32,850 nucleotides of DNA from the NCBI GenBank assembly GCA_009380025.1, contig WHSP01000032.1, positions 1-32,850 on the forward strand, read 5' to 3'. The notes under the pieces were generated by a model, which did no database searches, was not told the origin of the DNA, and saw only the letters and a list, made by a program, of their open reading frames with translations. This document shows, piece after piece, positions 1 through 7,090 of the stretch. The translations under genes were made by a program, and so were the position numbers. The stretch's first letter is position 1. Each line of letters opens with the position of its first letter. The DNA comes from Gemmatimonas sp. (lineage in GTDB: Bacteria; Gemmatimonadota; Gemmatimonadetes; Longimicrobiales; Longimicrobiaceae).

Positions 1-153
1 TGAAAAGCAGGCTGCGCGAAGGCCGAAGAGAAATCGTGCAGGTCAAGGCGCGCGATTACGACGCAGCCGAATCGACATTCCGAATAGTTCACTTGGCACA
101 TTTTGCTTCGCCTGCCCAATTTTCGTATGTGAAACATTCGGGCAGGAAAATGA
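1..153. other. Left-edge non-coding stretch with an operator-like half site
   Basis: I see no convincing gene here. Positions 126-136 (TATGTGAAACA) repeat exactly the right half of the palindrome at 609-628 that lies in front of the marR gene. The left half at this copy (118-125) keeps only about four of eight expected bases, so it is a degenerate or half site. It may serve a gene outside the window to the left. Confidence 0.4.
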
Positions 154-564
154 CTACTCCGGGTGGAGTGAAGCCAGAATCCGGCGCAGGCTTGCCTGCT
201 CAGACAGGGGCAGCGACGATGCAAACTCCTCCTGCACCCGAACCAGCACCTCGGCGCCCGCCGCGGCCCGTTCTGCCCCAAGTGGCGTCAGTTCCGCGCG
301 CACGCTTCGGCGGTCCGCCGGGTCGTCCACCCTTCGGACCAGCCCCTCACTCTCCAACCGGTCGATGAGGGTGGTCATGTTCGAGGGTACACAGCGCTGC
401 CCTTCGGCGAGGGCGCGCAATGGCATTGGCTCGCCGGCCCGGACCAGCTGCTGGAGCGCCTCCATCTTCGCGCGGGACAGCCCCACGTCCTTGAGGGCCT
501 CCTCCAGACGGTCCTGGAGGGCCTTTGCGGTCTCCAGCAGCATGAGGACCAGAGGGCTGGTCAT
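154..564 (-). CDS. MarR-family transcriptional regulator
   Basis: This 136-residue protein has the size and layout of a MarR repressor: a helical N-terminus, a central winged helix-turn-helix (about residues 48-95), and a C-terminal dimerisation helix. The recognition-helix region reads PSNMTTLIDRLESEGLVRR and the wing carries the typical DPADRRSVRAELTPLG pattern. MarR proteins are cytoplasmic dimers that bind short palindromes and are usually released by phenolic or oxidising ligands. It is the last minus-strand gene after the SDR-DoxX and pirin genes but has its own upstream space of about 146 bases. That space contains a strong palindrome (609-628), so autoregulation is likely. Only one cysteine (near residue 58, in GQRCVPS) is present, which neither proves nor excludes a redox role. 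The ligand is unknown. Confidence 0.9.
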   Translation of the reverse strand: MTSPLVLMLLETAKALQDRLEEALKDVGLSRAKMEALQQLVRAGEPMPLRALAEGQRCVPSNMTTLIDRLESEGLVRRVDDPADRRSVRAELTPLGAERAAAGAEVLVRVQEEFASSLPLSEQASLRRILASLHPE

Positions 565-608
565 GGCCGTTCTATCGCGTCATCGACAGTGCTAACTCTG
601 CCCTCAAA

Positions 609-628
609 CTGTTTCATATGTGAAACAG
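609..628. promoter_or_regulatory. Palindromic operator between pirin and marR
   Basis: CTGTTTCA-N4-TGAAACAG, two perfect 8-base arms around TATG, lies 45 bases upstream of the marR start codon (marR is read leftward from 564). The size and symmetry fit a MarR-dimer site. The right half recurs at 126-136. Binding by the adjacent MarR is inference. Confidence 0.75.
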
Positions 629-710
629 TAGTCGACCGACGTCCGGCCCGCAACCTCCAACCCCTATGCGTTGTCCGGGGTTCCGCCCGGAAGATGGCCG
701 CCTTCTGACG

Positions 711-1595
711 TCACGCGTTTGCCGCGCGCGCGAGCTCGCTCATGCGCACGAACTGCCCATTGACGAACTCTCGCGACATACGCATGAGATCCGCGCGACT
801 GCCACCCACGAATGGCCCCTGCGTTGCGATCGGATAGTTCTGGGGCTGGCCCGCGTAGAGTACTACACGCGCCCCGGCACTACCCGCGGTCAGCCAGAGC
901 GCGCTGTCGCCGTCGGCATCGGGACGATCGAGCCAGCCAACCTGCCCGTCGCGCAATTCGGTCTCGGCACCGACATGCACCGGGCCGTCCAGCACATACA
1001 GGAAGCCGTTGTACGCCGCCGGCAGATTCTGGTCGATGCTTGCGCCCGGGTCGAGCGCGATGTCCGCCATCGTGATCGGCACGTGCTCGCGCCGCCGCAC
1101 GCGCGCCTCGCCCGAGGACCCGCCGTACACGCGTACCCGAACCCCCTCCTCGCGACGGACGGGTGCGGCGGCGCGACCGATGGTCTCGAAGTGCGGCTCG
1201 ACCCAGCGATCGGCCTCCGGCAGGGCGAACCAGAGCTGCAAGATCCGAGAAGGGCCCCGTGGAACGACGCGTTCGCCGTGGATGATGCCACGGCCGGCCG
1301 TGGTCCACAGTACATCGCCCTCATGCAGCACGCCCTCGTCCCCTTCGTCGATGCCGCCCTCGACCACGAAGGTAGCGATCTCGAATCCCGCATGGGGATG
1401 CTCACCGCCGAGCCCCGCGCCGGCCGGCATGTCCATCCGGTCATCGGCGAGCAGGATGAAGGGATCCTGATCCGCGAAGGCGGCGGGCTCGACGACGAAG
1501 ACTGCCTCGTGTCCCGGTCCCCCGAAACCCGGCGCGGGCGGCGCCGTCGTGATAGTGCGAACCACGCGGCGCTGAATCACTGTCATCCCGTTCAT
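711..1595 (-). CDS. Pirin family protein (cupin)
   Basis: This is a 294-residue bicupin with the pirin signature: HPHAGFE at residues 66-72, then GDVLWTTAGRGIIHGE. The four metal ligands of pirin (two His of HPH, and His/Glu of the later H-x-E) appear as H66, H68, H106 and E108, so the iron site looks intact. Bacterial pirins act either as quercetinase-like dioxygenases or as redox-responsive modulators; sequence alone does not decide. The start ATG at 1595 is preceded by a GAGGA ribosome-binding site that overlaps the stop region of the upstream SDR-DoxX frame (12-base gap), so the two are cotranscribed. Pirin next to DoxX and a MarR regulator is a familiar bacterial arrangement linked to oxidative or electrophile stress. 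Confidence 0.9.
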   Translation of the reverse strand: MNGMTVIQRRVVRTITTAPPAPGFGGPGHEAVFVVEPAAFADQDPFILLADDRMDMPAGAGLGGEHPHAGFEIATFVVEGGIDEGDEGVLHEGDVLWTTAGRGIIHGERVVPRGPSRILQLWFALPEADRWVEPHFETIGRAAAPVRREEGVRVRVYGGSSGEARVRRREHVPITMADIALDPGASIDQNLPAAYNGFLYVLDGPVHVGAETELRDGQVGWLDRPDADGDSALWLTAGSAGARVVLYAGQPQNYPIATQGPFVGGSRADLMRMSREFVNGQFVRMSELARAANA

Positions 1596-1607
1596 TATCG
1601 TGTTTCC

Positions 1608-2237
1608 TCAGTTCGTTGCGTTCTCGGACAACGGACGGCGCGCGGCGAGGTTCGCGACGCCGCCGATGACGGCGATCGTGATCGCCACCGAGGCGACGCC
1701 GGACGTCCAGAGCGACTGAAGCCCCAGCGCCGCGTCGAGCGAAAAGAGTCCCGGACCCGTCAGCGCCAGCGCAAACGCACCGGCCGCAAAGATCACCGCG
1801 TGCTCGATGCCGTTCGAGGCCACGAACAGCCCATTCGGCCAGTGGACGCTGACCCCCGCGACGATCAGCACCGAGAGCATCAGCGCGGGTCCGATCGGTC
1901 CTAGCAACCCGAGCCCGACCAGAAGTCCGCTCAGAATCTCGGTCAACGACGCCACGATCACGAAGGCGCGCGCGGGCCGGAACCCGATCTGCTCGAAGAA
2001 GACATAGATGCCGTAGCCGGGCGGCGTAAAGAGCCCTCCCATCGAGGAGGTGAAGACGATCTTCCCGGCCTTCTTCTGCTCTACCCACCTCCTGATAAAG
2101 CCCTGCGTGAGCGCGAGGGACCCGAAAACGTTTACCTCGTAGTTTCGCCGCACCAGGTCGATCGGGATCTCGCTCACGGGTCCGGCTTCGCCGACGCCCG
2201 CGTTGTTGAACAGTACGTCGATATCCCAGCGATGTGC
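1608..2237 (-). pseudogene. SDR-DoxX chimera (short-chain dehydrogenase middle fused in frame to a DoxX protein)
   Basis: The reading frame is open from 2237 down to the stop at 1608. Its first part is the middle of a short-chain dehydrogenase: the NNAGVGEAGPV motif (about 2190-2208), NVFGSLALTQGF, and the catalytic-serine segment KIVFTSSMGG. The nucleotide-binding N-terminus (GxxxGxG) is absent and a TAG stop sits just upstream. At the residues GYGIY, where the catalytic Tyr-x-x-x-Lys should follow, the sequence switches to a DoxX protein: VFFEQIGFRPARAF, then three membrane segments with HWPNG and LTGPGLFSLDAAL. DoxX has lost its first membrane helix. The simplest reading is one deletion that joined two neighbouring genes in frame. 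A start at GTG 2177 would give 189 residues. Loss of the Rossmann fold and the active-site lysine argues against dehydrogenase activity. Whether the DoxX part is still made is unknown. Confidence 0.8.
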
Positions 2238-2629
2238 CTATCGGTGGCGACTCGCGGCGCGACCGCGGAAGACGCATAAAGTAACGGTTAGTCAACGTCT
2301 TGACGATACGATGTTTAGGGCCATTTCGTGACCGAACCGTTGTCGTAATCGGCCTCGGGCCGGGCTTTGTCGGCCTGCCGCTTGCATGGGGTCGGCGCGC
2401 AGCGGATTCCGCGCATCGGGGCTGATTCGAACGCCGAGTCCCTGGGGCGTCGATTCATTCCCTTGGCTGCGGTAACCCACCGCGCCACCTTCTCTCTCAC
2501 TGCACAGGAGTCGAGACGAGCATGGCAAAGCACAGCAAGGACAGAGAGCTGTTGCGGGCAGGATCTGGCGCCAGCACGGTTTGTCGGGCGACTGCGCTTG
2601 GCGTCTTCGTTCCCGGGAGGGCAAGGCAA
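2238..2629. other. Intergenic stretch, deletion scar and upstream region of the lipoprotein
   Basis: No gene is supported. The left end holds the truncated upstream edge of the SDR remnant. A tRNA-like TTCGAA motif near 2429 does not fold into a T-arm. The right end carries the ribosome-binding site GGGAGG (2615-2620) of the following lipoprotein gene. Confidence 0.45.
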
Positions 2630-3208
2630 GTGACTCTTTTCAGGAGATCGTTGTCTGCGGCAGTAATCGTGTCCATCACCCTTGCGGGATGCTCACCCGA
2701 TCGACTCGAAGGTCCTGATCCGACCGGGCCGGCGGCATTGGCCGCATCGCCGGCACAGGCGATGGCCGGGCTGGTCAACCTGACCTGCCTCGGCACCAAC
2801 GACGCTCAGTTCTCACCCGGACTGACCTTCCAGACCCAGACCGTCGACATCGAGGCGGAAGGCGAGTATACCACCTGCCTCTCCAGCGACCCGGCGGTCA
2901 CCTCGGGTATCTATACAGCTAGCGGTGAGGGCACGCTTAGCTGTCTGGCCGGCGGCCACGCAGGGCAGTTCACCATCACGTGGAACACCGGCGAAAGTAG
3001 CACGGTCGAGTTCACCAACAGCCTCGCTCTGCGGCCGGGAGGTCAGACCGTGGTCACGGCGACCGGCACTGTTATCGGTGGGAAGTTCGTTGGCGACCGA
3101 TTTGACGGGACATTCACCCTGTTCCAGCTCGACGTGCTCGCCTGCCTGACTCCGCAGGGCGTCCGCAGCGCCAGCGGGCCAGCGACCCTGTTGTTCACCT
3201 CGCTCTGA
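2630..3208 (+). CDS. Small secreted lipoprotein, unknown function
   Basis: I choose the GTG at 2630 because GGGAGG lies nine bases upstream and because the product then begins directly with a lipoprotein signal: a basic TLFRR start, a hydrophobic run, and the lipobox ITLAGC, with the acylated cysteine near residue 21. The frame is open upstream to 2522 but that part does not look like a signal peptide. The mature part is about 170 residues, rich in Thr, Gly and beta-strand-like stretches, with cysteines in LTCLG, TTCLS, LSCLAG and LACLTP that could form disulfides in the periplasm. I do not recognise a family. It stands alone on the plus strand, with an IS scar downstream. Confidence 0.75.
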   Translation: MTLFRRSLSAAVIVSITLAGCSPDRLEGPDPTGPAALAASPAQAMAGLVNLTCLGTNDAQFSPGLTFQTQTVDIEAEGEYTTCLSSDPAVTSGIYTASGEGTLSCLAGGHAGQFTITWNTGESSTVEFTNSLALRPGGQTVVTATGTVIGGKFVGDRFDGTFTLFQLDVLACLTPQGVRSASGPATLLFTSL

Positions 3209-3537
3209 CTCTGACCGCGGCCGGCGCTGACCGCATCCGCCATCAGGCCTTCGAACCGGGAGGTCGGCGGCAAGTCGGCGGTCAGCTCGGCTACCGTGGC
3301 GCGGTATCGGATGCGCCGGCGGGCCACGGGCGTCGGCACGTCGAACCGCTGCTCGACCTCCTAGCCGTCGGGGCCGGCGACGAACGCGTACGGTTCGCCC
3401 GTACGAACGCACCCTGCTCTCGACGCGCACGCCCGCCGCCTTACCCGGACACCGCCGCGCCGAGCTCCCCGGTACGCGTCAACCGGAAGCGGAAGTGCTT
3501 CACTGCGCCGGGCTTCCCGGCCTCCGTCGGTCTGTGC
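3209..3537. other. No supported gene; probable remnants
   Basis: Frames are open by chance in this GC-rich stretch. On the minus strand a peptide containing EVEQRFDVPTPVARRRIRYR follows GEPYAFVAGPDG with an intervening stop, which may be a decayed gene, but I cannot name it. Confidence 0.3.
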
Positions 3538-3668
3538 GAGGCCCGGGAGCTGCGACGGCCGAATGAGATCCTGCGGAAGGCCTCCGCGTATTTCGCCCAG
3601 GCGGAGCTCGACCGCCGACCCAAGTGATGGTTGCCTGCACCGATGACCACTGCAGGGAACGCGGGGTT
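3538..3668 (+). mobile_element. IS3-family transposase remnant (end of OrfA, start of OrfB)
   Basis: The 29 codons before the TGA at 3625-3627 encode the characteristic C-terminus of IS3-type OrfA: ELRRPNEILRKASAYFAQ followed by AELDRRPK and stop. In IS3 elements OrfB begins at once, overlapping this stop. Here ATG at 3627 overlaps the TGA and starts MVACTDDHCRERGV, which resembles the usual MVAFIDxHRERYGV start. Similarity fades after about 14 codons, and no catalytic DDE domain is present. Most of the element is therefore lost. No terminal inverted repeats were found. Confidence 0.75.
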
Positions 3669-3756
3669 ACCGCAGCGTGGCCCCGGGGTTCGACTCCCTG
3701 CATATGTCTCCGTAGCCTTGCGCATTCTTCTCGCACACCGCGCGTAGGCTCTTCAC

Positions 3757-5265
3757 TCACTGCTCTGCTGTCTCCGGCAGTGGCGGCATTCGGATCACCG
3801 AATCCTCTTCCTCCTCCCCGAACGCTCCATACTTTTCCAGCGTAGCCCGCGCCGCCTCGTAATCCGAAAAATCAATACGCCACGTGAAGTCTTGCGCTCG
3901 ATCCAGAGCCCGGATGAATACGCTCGGATCGTCCTGCCGCGTCAGCCGCCGCAGCGCTTCCAGGTAGTCGATTCGGAAGGCGGTCGGAATCAGGATCCGG
4001 CGCTGACGCTGCGACACCAGCTCCGCGTTCATCGTCGCCCGCGCCATACGGCCGTTCCCATCATCGAAGGGGTGGACCTCCGCGACCAGGAACATCATGT
4101 AGGCCGCACGTTGGAACGGGCGATCCAACAAGGCCATCCGCTGCAGCCCACGCACCAGCGTTGTTTCGACCAGATCTGGGTGCACAAACAGCGTCTCCCC
4201 TGCCTGGTTTGCCTCTTCCTTGAATTTCCCACTGCGGACTTCCGGACCCCGCCGCAGCATCGCTTGGTGCCTGGACTTCAACACGTCCAGAAACACCTGC
4301 GGACGGTTGATCCACTCCGTCGCGCTTACCATCATCTCATGGCGGCTGGACACCACCCTGTACGTACCCAGCACGTCATGAGCGTCCTCCGGTCGGCGAT
4401 CCGGAATCCGTCCCTCGAAGACGATCTCGTGTGCCTGCTCCACCGGGAACCGTGTCCCCTCGATGAAATTCGAGAAGTACGCATCAAAGAACGCCAGATT
4501 GTGGAACGCTTCCCCGTGCAGTGTCCGGTCCTCGCGCTCAGGGATCGGGTAATCCCGTAAGGCCTCGATCAGCAGATCGAAGCGCCGAACCCGGTCCGAG
4601 TCATACGGGGCTCCCTCGGCCCGGGCCACGGCCGCCGGCGCCGATAGCTTGGCTCGCACTGTAGCCAGCATGGCACCAATCAGAGTGTGAAGCTCTTCGG
4701 CCTCCGCCTCGAGCCCGAGGAGCGGGGCGATCTCCCGAGCACGATCCCGGACCTCGTTTGCCCAGGTCTCGCCGGCCGTCCGAATTCGCCGCTCCACATA
4801 CGCCTCCACCTCCGCGCGCGGCAGCGTGGGCGACTCCGCATCCACGCGCTTCCCGCTCATGCACTCCAGAAGCCCTCGCGCGGGTGATGCCAGGTACATT
4901 CCACCTCCATAAGGGATGTCTCCTGAAAGTACGCCCGGTCCACGCAGCACTCGGATCGAGAGGCCCGGCAGCTTTACCGTCCGAGCGTATGGCCCCACCA
5001 GGAAAACCTTACCCTCCGGCGTCGGTTTCGTATGAAGCGCTGTGCGATACCCGACCACCAGGCCGGGAAACAGCATCTGAACGATGTCCCATAGGTGCGC
5101 CCTCACCACGGAGGCAGGTGGGTCGGACACTCGAGTTGTGTAGAGTCGTGGTCCTATTTTCGCGACCTCGCCCCGCTTTGCAGCCTCGCTCACTTGTGCG
5201 CTTGTCGATGCATCACTCAGAAAGATTGTCGGCCAGAGAGTCGATCCGGCATTTCTTGCTACCAT
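3757..5265 (-). CDS. Fic-family AMP-transferase with AbiEi-like N-terminal domain
   Basis: This is a protein of about 502 residues. Counting from a possible TTG at 5277, the Fic core motif HPFDDGNGR spans residues 402-410 and carries the catalytic histidine. A class-II inhibitory motif (S/T)xxxE(G/N) is visible as SNFIEG (269-274), upstream of the core, so the enzyme probably restrains itself through E273. Fic enzymes usually transfer AMP from ATP to hydroxyl side chains of target proteins. Residues 20-145 resemble the winged-helix and central part of AbiEi-type antitoxins (for example GPRLYTTRVSDPP, VVGYRTAL, YLASPARGLLE), suggesting DNA binding or target recognition. I prefer the ATG at 5265; TTG at 5277 would add four residues. 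The gene is monocistronic and flanked by an IS3 scar and gene fragments, which suggests horizontal acquisition. The cellular target is unknown. Confidence 0.88.
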   Translation of the reverse strand: MVARNAGSTLWPTIFLSDASTSAQVSEAAKRGEVAKIGPRLYTTRVSDPPASVVRAHLWDIVQMLFPGLVVGYRTALHTKPTPEGKVFLVGPYARTVKLPGLSIRVLRGPGVLSGDIPYGGGMYLASPARGLLECMSGKRVDAESPTLPRAEVEAYVERRIRTAGETWANEVRDRAREIAPLLGLEAEAEELHTLIGAMLATVRAKLSAPAAVARAEGAPYDSDRVRRFDLLIEALRDYPIPEREDRTLHGEAFHNLAFFDAYFSNFIEGTRFPVEQAHEIVFEGRIPDRRPEDAHDVLGTYRVVSSRHEMMVSATEWINRPQVFLDVLKSRHQAMLRRGPEVRSGKFKEEANQAGETLFVHPDLVETTLVRGLQRMALLDRPFQRAAYMMFLVAEVHPFDDGNGRMARATMNAELVSQRQRRILIPTAFRIDYLEALRRLTRQDDPSVFIRALDRAQDFTWRIDFSDYEAARATLEKYGAFGEEEEDSVIRMPPLPETAEQ

Positions 5266-5277
5266 AGCCAGACTCAA

Positions 5278-5536
5278 GTAGGGGAGCGCAAGTTTTCTGC
5301 AACACTATACCCCATTAGCCCAAATTTGTGCAACACTAACCAGGGCAGAATGGGATGTGTTCTCTCGCCCGGACGGGAGATGAGAAGCTGTGCGAATCGA
5401 TACCCACATTGCCGGCACCTTCCGACAGGGGCAGAGCCCATGCGCCCGGTGGATGTGGGAGACGTGCAGGCAGGGCATGCTGCCTCGCCCCTCGAACGTA
5501 CCGAGCAACGCGGCGCGGAGGCGCGCTGCATCGGGA
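5278..5536. other. No supported gene; upstream region of the Fic gene
   Basis: The stretch contains an AT-richer pocket around 5295-5340 that may hold the Fic promoter. The words CCCATTAGCC and CAACACTA recur there (CAACACTA at 5300-5307 and again near 5332-5339), giving a short direct repeat that could be an operator. No protein similarity was seen. Confidence 0.35.
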
Positions 5537-5677
5537 AATTTGTATACGGCCGGCCTCTACCTTCAGCGGGCAAATGAGGACATATCCGTGGACGCCCGAC
5601 CCTCGGACGCAATTGCCCTCGCGCTCAGACTCGGCAAAGAGATCTTCACCCACGACGACCTCTTCGGGGTCCCGTAT
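5537..5677 (+). pseudogene. Bifunctional nuclease (DUF151) fragment
   Basis: One frame encodes NLYTAGLYLQRANEDISV followed by DARPSDAIALALRLG, then KEIFTHDDLFGV. The block DARPSDAIALALR is the hallmark of the bifunctional nuclease (BFN/DUF151) domain, and the preceding strand matches the usual F-Y-A-x-L pattern. The N-terminal two thirds of the domain are missing, with no start codon or ribosome-binding site at a sensible place. The frame runs on without similarity beyond. It is a fragment left by deletion or transfer rather than a working gene. Confidence 0.65.
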
Positions 5678-5950
5678 CCGAGGAGTTATCGTGACCGGAC
5701 CATCAACCACCCACCGACGTTAGGGATAAGGGATAGGAAATTCAAACGCCCTTCCGGCCGGCATTCGGCTCGAGGGGAAGAGTACAGAGCGCGGAGAAGT
5801 GAGGTACGGAAGTCGGAGGGGGTGAAGGGTTGGGATAGCGGTTGCCGATCGGATCACGCGGTGGCCGTCGTCTACTTCGACGACACGCTCACCGGGAGCC
5901 GTACACCACTCTGCCGGACGCTACTCGGGAGCACTCCTCTTTACGGACGA
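5678..5950. other. No supported gene
   Basis: I see no coding similarity, repeat or clear regulatory site here. It separates the nuclease fragment from the end of the convergent membrane-protein gene. Confidence 0.4.
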
Positions 5951-6421
5951 TCAGGACCTAACGGTGAGGTCGTCAGAGCGTCCAGATTCAATGCGCGACC
6001 ACTGGGCGATGACGTAGAGAGCAGTCACCACGACGGCTCCGAACCCGAGCGCGCCAAGGACCTCCATCCTGGACTCGGGTCCCACCTGCAGACGGCGGAC
6101 GAGCAGCCCGACAACCACCACTGCGGCGGCCGCCGCCGACAGACCCAGGACGGGCTCGAGATCCGTGGACCGCAGCAGGACAAGTCCGGCAATCGCCGCC
6201 ACGAGAACTGGCCAAGCTGTCCAGGCGTGGCCAATGACAGCGGTGGTGATGTAGACGAGCACGGGGAGCGCGATGAGCAAGGACTGCTCGACTCGTGCGT
6301 CGACGGCGCCTGAGGCGAGTTCGCTGATCGACAAGCCAGCGACCAGTAACCCCAGGGCAGTGGGCCAGCGGCGGCCCAACCCGACCAGCCGGTTCGCGCG
6401 TTCACCTCGAAGTGTCGTCAT
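5951..6421 (-). CDS. Small integral membrane protein, unknown function
   Basis: From ATG 6421, with an AAGGATCC-type ribosome-binding site upstream, the product has 156 residues. It begins MTTLRGERANRLVGLGRR and then shows about five hydrophobic segments: ALGLLVAGLSISELASGAV, SLLIALPVLVYITTAVIGHA, AWPVLVAAIAGLVLL, LGLSAAAAAVVVVGLLV and a last one ending VVVTALYVIAQW. The basic N-terminus suggests it faces the cytoplasm. I do not recognise a family. It lies between gene fragments, so it may be the surviving gene of a lost cluster. Confidence 0.6.
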   Translation of the reverse strand: MTTLRGERANRLVGLGRRWPTALGLLVAGLSISELASGAVDARVEQSLLIALPVLVYITTAVIGHAWTAWPVLVAAIAGLVLLRSTDLEPVLGLSAAAAAVVVVGLLVRRLQVGPESRMEVLGALGFGAVVVTALYVIAQWSRIESGRSDDLTVRS

Positions 6422-6661
6422 GGGATCCTTCCGGATTGGGTGCACACTCGAACGTCCAGCCGTTGGCCGACGTTGTGCTGGGGCGGCCCTCATCACCTAA
6501 ACCGAAACCAGAGGATCCCGCCACAGATTCGATTCAGCTCGAATCTCTCAAGGGGAGGCGGGCGGTGCCGGTGCCGGCAACCGAGCAAGACGCCGACAAG
6601 AATGGCCCTCCCGATGTCCCACTGCAACGCGCCCCGCTGACCCCTAGGCCGTCGCAGGCTC
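6422..6661. other. No supported gene
   Basis: This lies between the small membrane gene and the LysE remnant. Short open frames exist on both strands but show no family pattern, signal peptide or ribosome-binding site I would defend. Confidence 0.35.
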
Positions 6662-6772
6662 TCAGTGCGAGGCGGCTGCCAGTCGGGCGGCAACCCCGAG
6701 AAGGCCGACCCCGGTGATCTGTTCAATACGCGCGCTGACCGTGGGCTTGCGCAGCCACCGGCCAAGGCGTTC
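6662..6772 (-). pseudogene. LysE-family exporter, C-terminal remnant
   Basis: Reading leftward, the frame gives ERLGRWLRKPTVSARIEQ, then ITGVGLLGVAARLAAASH and a TGA stop at 6662-6664. This is the usual end of LysE/RhtB amino-acid exporters: a basic cytosolic segment (W-L-R-K-P), the R-I-E-Q-I-T-G-V pattern, and a final membrane helix. Everything upstream is replaced in another frame by an ABC permease fragment, so only the last helix or so survives. No start or ribosome-binding site is present. Confidence 0.6.
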
Positions 6773-6775
6773 GAC

Positions 6776-7000
6776 GGGCGGCGTAGATGCCGACCGCGGC
6801 TAGCAGCAGGGCAACCACGGCGAACGTGCCGAGCACCAGCATGGTGAAGCGCCGGTCGGCGACGGAATCGACCACCCGGGCGCGCATGGTCGCGAACTCC
6901 GCGGGGACCTCGGGTCCAGCGCGCGCAACCGCGCTCGGGCCGGACCTATGAGGCTCGCGGGCGATCCGGTGGTCCGCAGGGTGACATATGCTCCCGGCCG
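6776..7000 (-). pseudogene. ADOP/MacB-type ABC permease fragment, frameshifted
   Basis: Leftward reading gives AYVTLRTTGSPASLIGPA, RARLRALDP, then after a one-base frameshift near 6915 PEVPAEFATMRARVVDSVAD and RRFTMLVLGTFAVVALL, ending LAAVGIYAA. This matches the region before and into the third membrane helix of MacB-PCD/FtsX permeases of the ADOP type (LRTxGDP, ALDPEVP, MRxRVxxSVAxRRF, AAVGIYG). The sequence breaks at about 6776 exactly where the LysE tail begins. It is a non-functional internal fragment. Confidence 0.65.
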
Positions 7001-7090
7001 GGGGCTTCCCCGAGAAGCTCAACCGGTTGAGCTCTGGCTTCTGGACCGTTGCGTCGCGACGTCCGCCTATAAACCCTCACGCGAAGCCGC

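Noticed and set aside
666-1904. Long plus-strand open frame of 412 codons opposite pirin and the SDR-DoxX chimera
   Set aside because: Composition is that of an antisense shadow in GC-rich DNA (Arg/His/Asp-rich). The minus strand has clear families in the same place.
2420-2490. tRNA-like TTCGAA motif on the minus strand
   Set aside because: The five-base T-stem does not pair, and no anticodon arm or acceptor stem can be drawn.
3684-3710. T-arm-like stem and TTCGACT loop followed by TCTCC, resembling the 3-prime end of tmRNA or an integration site
   Set aside because: The stem is good (CGGGG/CCCTG), but no matching acceptor strand, no CCA and no other tmRNA part is present. It overlaps the decaying IS3 OrfB frame.
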